The notes below the pieces were generated by a model. The model ran no database searches, had not been told where the DNA came from, and saw nothing but the letters and a program-made list of their open reading frames with translations. Of a stretch of 64,000 nucleotides of DNA, positions 35,495 to 44,448 are shown one piece after another (the first letter of the stretch is position 1; each line of letters begins with the position of its first letter). This stretch comes from Clostridioides difficile ATCC 9689 = DSM 1296 (GTDB lineage Bacteria > Bacillota > Clostridia > Peptostreptococcales > Peptostreptococcaceae), in contig NZ_CP011968.1 of the NCBI RefSeq assembly GCF_001077535.1, forward strand, positions 2,604,001-2,668,000, read 5' to 3'. Made by a program: the position numbers and the translations under genes.

Positions 35495-38122
35495 TTATCT
35501 AGGATTTTTTATAGATGCTTGAGCTGCTGCAAGTCTAGCAATTGGCACTCTAAATGGTGAACAAGATACATAGTTAAGTCCTACACTATAACAGAACTCT
35601 ACTGAAGATGGTTCTCCTCCATGCTCTCCACATATTCCTAGTTTTAATTCTGGTTTAACTTCTCTACCTAATTTAGCTCCCATCTTAACTAACTTACCAA
35701 CACCATTTTGGTCTAGTACTTGGAATGGGTCTTTTTCTAATATTTCTTCATCTACATATTGACCTAAGAATTTACCAGCATCATCTCTTGAATATCCAAA
35801 TGCCATTTGAGTTAAGTCATTAGTACCAAAACTGAAGAAGTCTGCTTCTTGTGCTATTTCATCAGCAGTTAAACAAGCTCTAGGTATTTCTATCATAGTA
35901 CCTACAGTATAAGGAACTTCTATACCTTCTTCTTTTATTATAGCGTCAACAGTTTCTACTATCATTTTTCTTATTATTTTTAACTCATTTACTTCTCCAA
36001 CTAATGGAACCATTATCTCTGGAGAAACTTTAACACCTGCTTTGATTGCTTCTATAGCACCTTGTATTATAGCTTTAGATTGCATTACACATATTTCAGG
36101 ATAAGTTATTGCAAGTCTACAACCTCTGTGTCCAAGCATTGGGTTAAACTCATCTAAATCAACTATTCTCTTCTTAATATCACTTACTTTTATTCCCATA
36201 GATTTTGAAAGTTCTTCTATAGTCTCATCATCATGAGGCAAAAATTCATGTAGTGGTGGATCTAGTAATCTTATATTAACTGGTTTTCCATCCATAACTT
36301 TAAATAACTCTACAAAATCTTCTCTTTGCATTGGTAATATTTTTTCAAGAGCTTTTTCTCTTTGTTCTACTGTATTAGATAATATCATTTCTCTAACTGC
36401 TGGCAATCTAGCTTCATCAAAGAACATATGCTCAGTTCTACATAGACCTATACCTTCTGCACCAAACTCTATAGCTGCACGAGCATCTCTAGGATTATCT
36501 GCATTAGTTCTAACCATCATACATTTGTGTTTGTCTACCCAGTTCATTAATTTTTCAAAGTTTCCAGTCAAAGATACTTCTGTTTTCTTAACATCTCCTA
36601 GGTACACATTTCCTGTAGAACCATCTATAGAAATGTATTCTCCTTCTTTTATAACTACATCATCAAGTGCTCTTATTTCTTTATTAAACTCATCAACTTT
36701 TATTTCTCCACATCCAGCAACACAACATTTACCCATACCTCTAGCAACAACTGCTGCATGTGATGTCATTCCACCTCTAGCTGTAAGGATTCCTTCTGCT
36801 TTAACCATTCCTTCTATATCTTCTGGAGATGTCTCTAGTCTAACTAAAACTACTTTTTCTCCTTTTTCATTTGCTTTTACTACATCATCAGCATTGAAAT
36901 AAACTTTACCACTTGCTGCACCTGGTGATGCTGGTAAACCTTTTGCTATAACCTTAGCTTCTTTTAATGCCTTATCTTCAAATTTTGGATGTAATAATTG
37001 GTCTAATTGATTAGGCTCAATTCTCATGATAGCTTCTTTTTCATCAATTATTCCAGCTTCAACTAAATCAACCGCTACATTTATTGCTGCTGCTGCTGTT
37101 CTCTTACCATTTCTAGTTTGTAGTATATATAATCTTTCATTTTCTATAGTAAACTCTATATCTTGCATATCTTTATAATGACCTTCAAGTATATGAGTAA
37201 TTTTTACAAATTCATCGAATACAGCTGGCATTACATCTGCAAGAGTTGATATATTTTGAGGAGTTCTTATACCTGCAACAACGTCTTCACCTTGTGCATT
37301 CATTAAAAATTCACCAAATAATTTATTTTCTCCTGTAGCTGGATTTCTAGTAAATGCAACACCTGTACCACTAGTTTCTCCCATATTACCAAATACCATT
37401 GATTGAATATTTACTGCTGTTCCTAAGTTATGAGCTATATCATTCAATTTACGGTATACGATTGCACGAGGATTATTCCATGATCTAAATACAGCCTCTA
37501 TTGCAAGCATTAATTGCTCTTTTGGGTCTTGTGGGAAATCATTTTTTATTTCTTTTTTATAAATTGCTTTAAATTCTTTTACTATTTCTTTTAAATCATC
37601 AGTTGTAAGTTCTGTATCAACTGTGTATCCCTTTGCTTCTTTTACTCTGTCTAATACATTTTCAAATTTATATTTTGGAACTTCCATAGCAACATCAGAA
37701 AACATTTGTATGAATCTTCTGTAACTATCATATGCAAATCTTTCATTTTGTGTAGCCTCTGCTAAGCCAACAACACTATTGTCATTAAGACCTAGGTTAA
37801 GAATTGTATCCATCATTCCTGGCATAGAGAATACTGCACCAGAACGAACTGATACTAATAATGGATTCTTATTGCATCCTAATGTTTTATTTAAGTCTTT
37901 TTCTAAAGTAGCTAAATGCTCTTCTATTTCTTTTATTATCTCTGCTCTTATACTTTCATTGTTAACATAATAATCATTACATGCTTCTGTTGTTATAGTG
38001 AATCCAGGAGGGACAGGTAAGCCTATCTTAGTCATTTCTGCTAAATTGGCACCTTTACCTCCTAGTAAAGATTTCATGTCTTTGCTTCCTTCACCAAAAC
38101 TATAAACATACTTAGTTTCCAT
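35495..38122 (-). CDS. ppdK: pyruvate, phosphate dikinase
   Basis: About 875 residues, starting METKYVYSFGEGSKDMKSLLGGKGANLAEM. ATP-grasp nucleotide domain first; then the swivelling phosphohistidine domain with GGMTSHAAVVARGMGKCCVAG (catalytic His near 454; the TSH threonine is the target of PpsR); then the C-terminal PEP/pyruvate barrel with ...EHMFF, GTNDLTQMAFGYSRDD and GICGEHGGEP. It interconverts pyruvate, ATP and phosphate with PEP, AMP and pyrophosphate. An upstream ATG at 38137 overlaps the ribosome binding site GGGGGA and is rejected. It forms an operon with ppsR and ccpN upstream (gaps of 60 and 12 bases). Confidence 0.97.
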   Translation of the reverse strand: METKYVYSFGEGSKDMKSLLGGKGANLAEMTKIGLPVPPGFTITTEACNDYYVNNESIRAEIIKEIEEHLATLEKDLNKTLGCNKNPLLVSVRSGAVFSMPGMMDTILNLGLNDNSVVGLAEATQNERFAYDSYRRFIQMFSDVAMEVPKYKFENVLDRVKEAKGYTVDTELTTDDLKEIVKEFKAIYKKEIKNDFPQDPKEQLMLAIEAVFRSWNNPRAIVYRKLNDIAHNLGTAVNIQSMVFGNMGETSGTGVAFTRNPATGENKLFGEFLMNAQGEDVVAGIRTPQNISTLADVMPAVFDEFVKITHILEGHYKDMQDIEFTIENERLYILQTRNGKRTAAAAINVAVDLVEAGIIDEKEAIMRIEPNQLDQLLHPKFEDKALKEAKVIAKGLPASPGAASGKVYFNADDVVKANEKGEKVVLVRLETSPEDIEGMVKAEGILTARGGMTSHAAVVARGMGKCCVAGCGEIKVDEFNKEIRALDDVVIKEGEYISIDGSTGNVYLGDVKKTEVSLTGNFEKLMNWVDKHKCMMVRTNADNPRDARAAIEFGAEGIGLCRTEHMFFDEARLPAVREMILSNTVEQREKALEKILPMQREDFVELFKVMDGKPVNIRLLDPPLHEFLPHDDETIEELSKSMGIKVSDIKKRIVDLDEFNPMLGHRGCRLAITYPEICVMQSKAIIQGAIEAIKAGVKVSPEIMVPLVGEVNELKIIRKMIVETVDAIIKEEGIEVPYTVGTMIEIPRACLTADEIAQEADFFSFGTNDLTQMAFGYSRDDAGKFLGQYVDEEILEKDPFQVLDQNGVGKLVKMGAKLGREVKPELKLGICGEHGGEPSSVEFCYSVGLNYVSCSPFRVPIARLAAAQASIKNPR

Positions 38123-38182
38123 TGTTAAATCCCCCATTAATCTTTTTATTTTAATTTATATCATTTTTATTAATAGACATTA

Positions 38183-39019
38183 TTAAATTTCTATTTCTTT
38201 GTATATCTTTAGACCATTTTCTTTCATTATGTCTAAAATTATACCTGCTGTTTCTTCTATTGCCTTATTTGAAACGTTTATTACTGGGCATCCAATTCTT
38301 TTCATTATCTCTTCTGAATAATCTAACTCCTGAAGTATTCTTTCTAAATTAGCGTAGTTTGCTTTACTGGACAATCCTAAAGCTTTTAATCTTTGGGTTC
38401 TTATCTCATTCAGCTTTTCAGGTGAATTAGTAAGACCTATTATCTTTTTAGTATCTATCTCAAACACTTCTTTAGGAATTGGTATTTCTGGAACTAATGG
38501 AACATTAGCTACTTTTATATTTTTATTAGCTAAATACATACTCAAAGGAGTTTTAGATGTTCTTGATATTCCCACTAAAATTATGTCTGCTTGAAGAACA
38601 CCTCTAGGGTCTTTTCCATCATCATATTTCACTGCAAATTCTATAGCTTCAACTCTCTTAAAGTAAGATTCATCTAATTTTCTAATTATACCAGCTTCTC
38701 TTTTAGGTTTTCTTCCTGTTCTCTTGCTTATTTCTCTTAGTATATCTGTCATTAAATCTATACAACTAAGACCTTCTCTTTCGCAATATCTTTCAACAAT
38801 ACTGCATAATTCTTCATCAACTAATGTATATACAATTAAAGCGTTTTCAGCTTTTGCATTCTCCAAAGTTTCAAGTAGTACTCCTTTATTAATCATGTAT
38901 GGAAATCTTTTTATTTCATAAGTTTCATTCACATAAAACTGAGACATACATGCCTTTGCAACTTGTTGTGCAGTCTCCCCTACTGAATCTGATACTGCAT
39001 ATATAATTAGGTTTTTCAC
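38183..39019 (-). CDS. ppsR: PPDK regulatory kinase/phosphotransferase
   Basis: About 278 residues, PpsR/PDRP (DUF299) family: IYAVSDSVGETAQQVAKAC at the start, IILVGISRTSKTPLSMYLANK (the P-loop) near 150, and GLTNSPEKLNEIR. By family knowledge it inactivates dikinase by ADP-dependent phosphorylation of the Thr next to the catalytic His, and reactivates it by phosphorolysis. The ribosome binding site AAGGAGG is one base before an ATG (39025) but seven before GTG 39019, which is chosen. Directly upstream of its target ppdK. Confidence 0.92.
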   Translation of the reverse strand: MKNLIIYAVSDSVGETAQQVAKACMSQFYVNETYEIKRFPYMINKGVLLETLENAKAENALIVYTLVDEELCSIVERYCEREGLSCIDLMTDILREISKRTGRKPKREAGIIRKLDESYFKRVEAIEFAVKYDDGKDPRGVLQADIILVGISRTSKTPLSMYLANKNIKVANVPLVPEIPIPKEVFEIDTKKIIGLTNSPEKLNEIRTQRLKALGLSSKANYANLERILQELDYSEEIMKRIGCPVINVSNKAIEETAGIILDIMKENGLKIYKEIEI

Positions 39020-39031
39020 CAGCATACCTCC

Positions 39032-39670
39032 TTAATTGTCAACTATTTCTAAGAATAGCTTAGTTATGTTGGTTTTTGATATTCTCCCAACAACTCTCAT
39101 ATGATTTTTGTCTTCTCCCTTATATTCAACAATCGGAATCGAATCTACTTCATGTTCTATTATTTTTCTTGAAGCTAATAAAACACTTGCTCCTTTAGTT
39201 AAAGTGACTACATTTGGAGTTCTTGTCATTATCATACCTATTGGCATTTTATTTATATCAGAACCTCCTATAGTTGCTTTTAGCAAGTCTTTTCTGGAAA
39301 CAACTCCACATAACTCTTCATTCTCATCTATAATAACTATACTCCCTACATCAGATAAAAACATAGTGACTATTACATCATATATACTTTCATCCTTCTT
39401 AGCTAGTACAGGCATGCTCATTATATCCTCTACTGTTTTTTCTTTTACACTTTTACCAATTAAATTTATTTCACTAACTCCTGAATAAAAATATCCAACT
39501 TTTGGTCTTGCGTCTAATATTCCTGTCATTGTTAATATAGCTAAATCAGATCTAAGTGTAGCACGAGTCACATTCAAGCTGGAGGCAATACTTTCACTCG
39601 TTATTGGTTCATTTTCCTTAACTATATCTATAATTTTTAGTTGTCTTTCATTAAGCTGAATAATAATCAC
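39032..39670 (-). CDS. ccpN: CcpN-type HTH-CBS repressor of gluconeogenic genes
   Basis: 212 residues: winged helix (LNERQLKIIDIVKENEPITSESIASSLNVTRATLRSDLAILTMTGIL) and two CBS domains (VEDIMSMPVLAKKDESIYDVI..., IGMIMTRTPNVVTLTKGASVL...). It matches Bacillus CcpN, which senses energy state through its CBS pair and represses PEP-forming genes. Here it heads the ppsR-ppdK operon and probably controls it. The first codon is GTG within AAGAAGGTGATT; the exact start is uncertain by a few codons (the homologue's N-terminus supports this region). Confidence 0.88.
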   Translation of the reverse strand: MIIIQLNERQLKIIDIVKENEPITSESIASSLNVTRATLRSDLAILTMTGILDARPKVGYFYSGVSEINLIGKSVKEKTVEDIMSMPVLAKKDESIYDVIVTMFLSDVGSIVIIDENEELCGVVSRKDLLKATIGGSDINKMPIGMIMTRTPNVVTLTKGASVLLASRKIIEHEVDSIPIVEYKGEDKNHMRVVGRISKTNITKLFLEIVDN

Positions 39671-39719
39671 CTTCTTTCATTGTGCTATACTTTTTATCTT
39701 TTCGCATCTTATATAGTAT

Positions 39720-39749
39720 ATTATATAACTATATATACCATTCTGTAAA
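39720..39749 (-). promoter_or_regulatory. promoter of ccpN-ppsR-ppdK
   Basis: Minus strand TTTACA (39749-39744), 18-base spacer, TATAAT (39725-39720). The spacer and downstream sequence are alternating AT (ATATATAG, ATATACTATAT), where CcpN-like repressors could bind. The start codon of ccpN is about 50 bases downstream. Confidence 0.5.
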
Positions 39750-40105
39750 CAGATTTTTTATTGAATACGATATATTTTTTACTAAGTTCTCTCGCTTAAA
39801 GATATTTATTATATATTAATGGGGGATATTTCTTTAATTAATAGAACTATATTAGTATTACAGTTAATATTATAATACATAATTGGTCATTTTAATTCAT
39901 TTTATATTAAAATTTTTAATAATATTATTTCAATGTGAATATAAAATTGCAGAACTAATTCAAAATAATTTTTACGACTACAAATAACCTATAATATACT
40001 TTTAAAGAAAGTATCCTAACAAGAATATATAAAAATTTAAAAGGGTTGATTTAAAAATAACCATCAACCCTTTTTACTAATATCTATTTATATTACCATC
40101 AAATC
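39750..40105. other. intergenic with terminator of the SAF-dehydrogenase gene
   Basis: A clear terminator at 40039-40074 (AAAAGGGTTGAT with ATCAACCCTTTT, T/A-runs both sides) ends the PTS-linked operon on the minus strand. The remaining ~290 bases are AT-rich without visible gene or repeat. Confidence 0.75.
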
Positions 40106-41398
40106 TTACCCAAATATTTTTTCTTGCAATTGTCTTAAATGATATAAAGTAGTATCTTTTTCTATCTCTACCATATCGTAAGTTATAACTTCACCTTTTT
40201 TAATATCTTTTACAACTTTAGTCTTTTTACTTATCAAACCAATAGGTACAGCATTCATAGCCTTTGCTACATCGTATTTTTCTATAGTACCATAGCATGT
40301 ATATGCTCCATAGCCATCCATAAACTCACCTTTTTTCAAATCTTTCTTAGCTATAGTCATAACTTCTGCTACTAGTCCAGCTTTAGGTACTATTGTAGCC
40401 TTATGGTCTAAAACTGCCATAGCTGCTGATAAAGGAGTCTCTAAACTACATAAATGATATGGTCTATATAATATGTAATTAGGTCCATCACCCATACTTA
40501 AATATTTTAGTTCATCATTAACTGCTTTTAATTTATGGGCTACTACTACGAAAACTCCAGGTGCTATACCATTTACAAAATCAACTACACCGTAATTATC
40601 TAATACTCCACCTTCGCTTTTTAATGCATATTTCTTAGGTACTTCATTAACTGTAGCTTCAATACCATGACCACCTCTTACATCAGGCACAAATCCAGTT
40701 GCATTACACATTAAAGCCATTTCTACCATTGTTTTAGTTCCTTCTTTAAAAGAAGCTATCATATGAGGTGAAGCTCCTTTTCTTTCTGCTTCTTCTCTAA
40801 CTGTATCAGGATTACAATCTAAATCTAATTTATTATTTTTACCTTTACCTATCACTCTAACTTCAAACCCCATTGCATCTGCAAAATCAAATAATTCCAT
40901 TACTGCACCTGGCTCATCTCCTGCAGAACCTGTAAATATTACTCCAGCATCATCTGCTAATTTTTTAAGTATTGGTCCAACAACACAATCAGTTTCAGCA
41001 TTTAACATAACTATATGTTTTTTATTTAAAATAGAGTTTAATGCTATCTCTGCACCAATTGCAATACCCCCAGTTGCATCTATAACTACATCTATTGACT
41101 TAGTTTTACAAGCCACAAGAAAGTCATTACATGTCAATACTTTTCCTTCTTGTAATTTTATTTCTGCATCCTTTTCATTTGTTACATTATCTATAATTTC
41201 TTCATCTATTCCTGCATCAGTAAAAGCTTTATGAGCCAACTCCAAATTTATATCTACAACAATAGAAGCTTCAATACCTTTCATATTTGCCATTTGGCTT
41301 ACCATTCCATTTCCCATATGCCCAGCTCCTATAAGAGCTACTTTTATTTTTTTACCTTCCTCTTCCAATTTTGCAAGTTTTCTGTTTAAATCTAACAT
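40106..41398 (-). CDS. NAD(P)-dependent dehydrogenase with SAF domain
   Basis: 430 residues. N-terminal Rossmann fold (IKVALIGAGHMGNGMVSQMANM near 18-39), homoserine-dehydrogenase-like middle (SIDVVIDATGGIAIGAEIALNSILNKKHIVMLNAET, VIFTGSAGDEPGAVMELFDFA), and a C-terminal SAF domain (VPIGLISKKTKVVKDIKKGEVITYDMVEI). This architecture occurs in sugar- and polyol-linked oxidoreductases of poorly defined specificity. It follows srlB in a glucitol-type PTS operon, in the place where sorbitol-6-phosphate dehydrogenase (SrlD) would be expected, so it likely oxidises the phosphorylated product of the PTS. Substrate unknown. Confidence 0.8.
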   Translation of the reverse strand: MLDLNRKLAKLEEEGKKIKVALIGAGHMGNGMVSQMANMKGIEASIVVDINLELAHKAFTDAGIDEEIIDNVTNEKDAEIKLQEGKVLTCNDFLVACKTKSIDVVIDATGGIAIGAEIALNSILNKKHIVMLNAETDCVVGPILKKLADDAGVIFTGSAGDEPGAVMELFDFADAMGFEVRVIGKGKNNKLDLDCNPDTVREEAERKGASPHMIASFKEGTKTMVEMALMCNATGFVPDVRGGHGIEATVNEVPKKYALKSEGGVLDNYGVVDFVNGIAPGVFVVVAHKLKAVNDELKYLSMGDGPNYILYRPYHLCSLETPLSAAMAVLDHKATIVPKAGLVAEVMTIAKKDLKKGEFMDGYGAYTCYGTIEKYDVAKAMNAVPIGLISKKTKVVKDIKKGEVITYDMVEIEKDTTLYHLRQLQEKIFG

Positions 41399-41434
41399 AC
41401 CAATTCCTCCTGTTATAATAATTTTATTTTCAAA

Positions 41435-41791
41435 TTAAGAAATAGTTATTAAATCTCCAATAGTTATATCTGGATTTCCTATTTCCACATGTATTTCTCC
41501 TGGTAAATTTACTTCACATTTTCCATCAAATTTGATTGTACAATGCCCAATTTCTCTAAGAGTCTTCTGAGCAATATCACCAACTGAAACTATACAATAA
41601 TCTCTATTCCCTATAGTAAGTGTATCTCCTATTTCAACATCACTTTTTAACGTTGCTATTGAATGAATTACAGATATATCCTTTAAGTCGTCATCATTAA
41701 TGGTTTCATCATATATAATAAGACAATTGCTTTCATCCATTAACTCTTTAACTAAACTGCCTATCCCACTTATATTAACTTCATATTTCAT
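41435..41791 (-). CDS. srlB: PTS glucitol/sorbitol-type EIIA
   Basis: 118 residues, EIIA-Gut family: SVIHSIATLKSDVEIGDTLTIGNRDY with the phospho-accepting His region near 42, and REIGHCTIKFDG...LPGEIHVEIG at the end. It takes phosphate from HPr and passes it to the EIIB domain of SrlE. Ribosome binding site AGGAGG. Lies 36 bases before the SAF-dehydrogenase and 34 bases after gutM. Confidence 0.9.
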   Translation of the reverse strand: MKYEVNISGIGSLVKELMDESNCLIIYDETINDDDLKDISVIHSIATLKSDVEIGDTLTIGNRDYCIVSVGDIAQKTLREIGHCTIKFDGKCEVNLPGEIHVEIGNPDITIGDLITIS

Positions 41792-41825
41792 GACATTCCT
41801 CCTGATAATTTATATTTATATTGAG

Positions 41826-42185
41826 TTAATTAAAAGAAACATTTATTTTTTCTTTTATAAATTTTATAGCTTGTACAATACTCTCTTCATCTTTAAATTT
41901 TTGCTCTGCACTATATATATCTAATCCTTCTATTTCTTCAATCTCTTTAAATTTAGCCATTACTGTACGCCCTTTTAAAATTTCTCCAAACTTTATAAAC
42001 CCATCTGAATCTGAAGATATAACGGCTATACTTCCTTTAGAAAAATAGCTTTTCTTTTTGCCTGTAGACACTATATCACCCTTTTTTTTAGCTCTATTTA
42101 AAGTTTTAAAATACAATTTATTCTGCTTCATTATAAATATAGTATTTAAAATATAAGCAACAAATAAAATTACTAATAATTTCAT
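41826..42185 (-). CDS. srlM: glucitol operon activator-like protein GutM/SrlM
   Basis: About 119 residues with an N-terminal membrane helix (MKLLVILFVAYILNTIFIM) and a cytosolic beta-rich part (GDIVSTGKKKSYFSKGSIAVISSDSDGFIKFGEILKGRTVMAKFKE), matching GutM. In E. coli GutM activates the glucitol operon by an unclear route. The longer frame from 42233 is rejected because the ribosome binding site GGAAGGTG lies seven bases before ATG 42185. Confidence 0.85.
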   Translation of the reverse strand: MKLLVILFVAYILNTIFIMKQNKLYFKTLNRAKKKGDIVSTGKKKSYFSKGSIAVISSDSDGFIKFGEILKGRTVMAKFKEIEEIEGLDIYSAEQKFKDEESIVQAIKFIKEKINVSFN

Positions 42186-42253
42186 ATTTATACACCTTCC
42201 AAAAATCACATTATTTTTAAATCTGTATAACAACTATAAATGCTGTACAATAG

Positions 42254-44227
42254 TTATATAAGGTTTTTAAGTAACACCTTTTTAAATTCTAAAAAAGTTC
42301 TACATTTACTTATCTTATTCGTTAATTTTACATCTTGGCCTATCTTTAAAACTTCTTCATAAATTTTTACTAATAAGTCTGAGTCTATCTTATTCTCACA
42401 TGGAAACATTGTCATAAGAATTATTTTTATACTTCTATTTGCATATTCTATTGGTTCTTCTAAAATTCCAACTGCCATTAAAAACTTATCTGATTTTTCA
42501 TTTACAGAATGAGGAAATAATAAACCTTTATCAAATACTGTGGGAGATTTTTCTTCTCTATTGACTATATTTTTTCTAAACTTCTCATCAATACATCCCA
42601 AATCCATAAGATGGTCCATCATTTTTTCTAATGAGGCAAGTATAGTCTTTTCATTTAATATCATAAATTTATCTTCATCTAACAAATTATTGATTAGTAA
42701 ATTTGTAGAATTAGTAGTGTCAATATTCCCTTCTCTTAGGCACAATACTGTTTTTAATTGTTCTCTTAGTTTGTTTTCATCAAATATTGTATTTATTTTT
42801 AATACTATTGTATTTATATTTGATGTGTCTAAATCAATAGTTGTAAAAACTATATCGTATTCATCTAAGTTAATATTTCTCAAATTAAAACTTGAAAGAG
42901 TATCAATTTTAGGATTATTTCCTATCAGTTTTTCTACTCTTATTTTCAATAGTTTTGCTGTTCCTAGACCTGTACTACATATAATTGCTATTTTTTTTAT
43001 TGAATAGAATCTACTGCTATTTCTTTCTAAATATCCACTGAAATGGATTGCTATATATCCAATCTCATCTTCTGAAACTTCTAAGTTATACTTTTTCTCT
43101 ATTACTTTTCCTGCTATTTGTGCTAATTTAAATGGAAGTATATAATTTTGCTTAATCTCTTCTAACAAAACATTTTTTAACTTTATATTAAATAATAGCC
43201 TGTTTAAAGTAAAACTAAGATGATATCCTAGACCTACTCTTAATTCATCCTCATTTATAAAAATACCCATATCGACATATATTTGATTAAATATATTTTC
43301 CATCAACTCATCAATGTTTTTACTAATTCTACTACTATTTAAAGCACATTCTGATGCTGGTGCATTTCCACTAACTAACGGTATAGTTAAATAAATAATT
43401 TCTTCATCATTTAAAGTACATTCAAACATTCCTGATATTATATGTTTTATTTCCCTAGCAATAAAGTATTCATCATATGATTTAAGTAAATCAAACTTTA
43501 CATCATAATCTTTTACTTTCTTTTCTTCTTTTACTCTATAGACTAAAACTACTATGTAGTTAATAACTTCTCTTAACATTTCATCTGTAACATAAAAATT
43601 ATTTTTTTTAAATAAAGTCAATAGTTTTTCTTCTAAATTTATGATTTCTTCTTTTTTGATTCCTTTAAAATACTTTGAATTACTGAAATCTTTTCTTGAG
43701 TTTTTATACAACTGATTTAATATAAACAGTCTAATATCAAGTTCATTTCCATTTAATTTCATACCTGTATTCTGTTTTTTAATCAAGTTTAAATTATATG
43801 AAGCCAAAACTTTTTCTACATACTGGAAATCATTTACTAAAGTAGTTCTTCCTACACATATCTCATCAGCTAAACTATCAAGTGTAATAAATCCATCTAG
43901 TTCTATCAAGTAATTTAGTATAAACTCTACTCTATCTTCTTTTGAATTTAATGAAAATACATTTTTTCTATTCATATCAATAATCTTATTGAGTATCTGC
44001 TCATCTTTTATTTCTAGTTTATAGCCTTGACCCTTTATATATTTGATTACTGCTATATCATTACCTAAATCTTTATTCAATTGTTTTATATACGTCCTTA
44101 CACTTCTAGTTGTGACATTCAATTCATTTGCTATTGAGTTAATACTCACAAACTCTTTTTTACTACACATAATCAATATCTTAAATATCTTGCGGTCAAT
44201 AGAAGGAATTTTCTCAGTTACACTCAT
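42254..44227 (-). CDS. PRD-containing transcription regulator/antiterminator with EIIB and EIIA modules
   Basis: About 657 residues: HTH_11 and Mga-type helix-turn-helix domains at the N-terminus (SIDRKIFKILIMCSKKEFVSINSIANELNVTTRSVRTYIKQL and LDSLADEICVGRTTLVNDFQYVEKVL). Two PTS regulation domains follow, then an EIIB-Gat-like domain (KKIAIICSTGLGTAKLLKIRVEKL) and an EIIA-2 domain (FDKGLLFPHSVNEKSDKFLMAVGIL with the PH histidine). Such proteins are switched by phosphorylation through the PTS and activate the neighbouring sugar operon. Start ATG 44227 is seven bases after AAGGAGGAG; the longer frame from 44293 is rejected. It lies between srlE and srlM. Confidence 0.9.
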   Translation of the reverse strand: MSVTEKIPSIDRKIFKILIMCSKKEFVSINSIANELNVTTRSVRTYIKQLNKDLGNDIAVIKYIKGQGYKLEIKDEQILNKIIDMNRKNVFSLNSKEDRVEFILNYLIELDGFITLDSLADEICVGRTTLVNDFQYVEKVLASYNLNLIKKQNTGMKLNGNELDIRLFILNQLYKNSRKDFSNSKYFKGIKKEEIINLEEKLLTLFKKNNFYVTDEMLREVINYIVVLVYRVKEEKKVKDYDVKFDLLKSYDEYFIAREIKHIISGMFECTLNDEEIIYLTIPLVSGNAPASECALNSSRISKNIDELMENIFNQIYVDMGIFINEDELRVGLGYHLSFTLNRLLFNIKLKNVLLEEIKQNYILPFKLAQIAGKVIEKKYNLEVSEDEIGYIAIHFSGYLERNSSRFYSIKKIAIICSTGLGTAKLLKIRVEKLIGNNPKIDTLSSFNLRNINLDEYDIVFTTIDLDTSNINTIVLKINTIFDENKLREQLKTVLCLREGNIDTTNSTNLLINNLLDEDKFMILNEKTILASLEKMMDHLMDLGCIDEKFRKNIVNREEKSPTVFDKGLLFPHSVNEKSDKFLMAVGILEEPIEYANRSIKIILMTMFPCENKIDSDLLVKIYEEVLKIGQDVKLTNKISKCRTFLEFKKVLLKNLI

Positions 44228-44352
44228 TTTGTATCTCCTCCTTGATTTCATTCTAGTACAAATTTGAAACCAAATTAATACATAAAATTTCACTTTAATA
44301 AAGGAAAATTTAGTATTAATCTAACTCGATAATTACAGCTAATTAATAGTAT

Positions 44353-44394
44353 AAAAGCTAGTCTTTCATTAACAAAAAATCTTGACTAGCTTAA
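44353..44394 (-). terminator. terminator or leader hairpin between srlE and the PRD regulator
   Basis: AAGCTAGTC (44355-44363) pairs with GACTAGCTT (44384-44392). On the minus strand it is followed by TTTTATA. It lies about 55 bases after the srlE stop, so it may reduce read-through into the regulator gene, or act as an attenuator. Confidence 0.6.
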
Positions 44395-44448
44395 ATTTAT
44401 ATTTACAATTTTATTAATTAATTCCAAGCCTTATATTGACATTAAATA

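Noticed and set aside
42540-43007. 155-codon plus-strand ORF inside the PRD regulator
   Set aside because: Shadow frame of a well-supported minus-strand gene, with hydrophobic composition typical of antisense frames.
42254-44227. RNA antiterminator target (RAT-type) in the 44353-44394 hairpin
   Set aside because: The stem lacks the conserved asymmetric RAT loops, and the regulator has DNA-binding HTH domains rather than a CAT RNA-binding domain.
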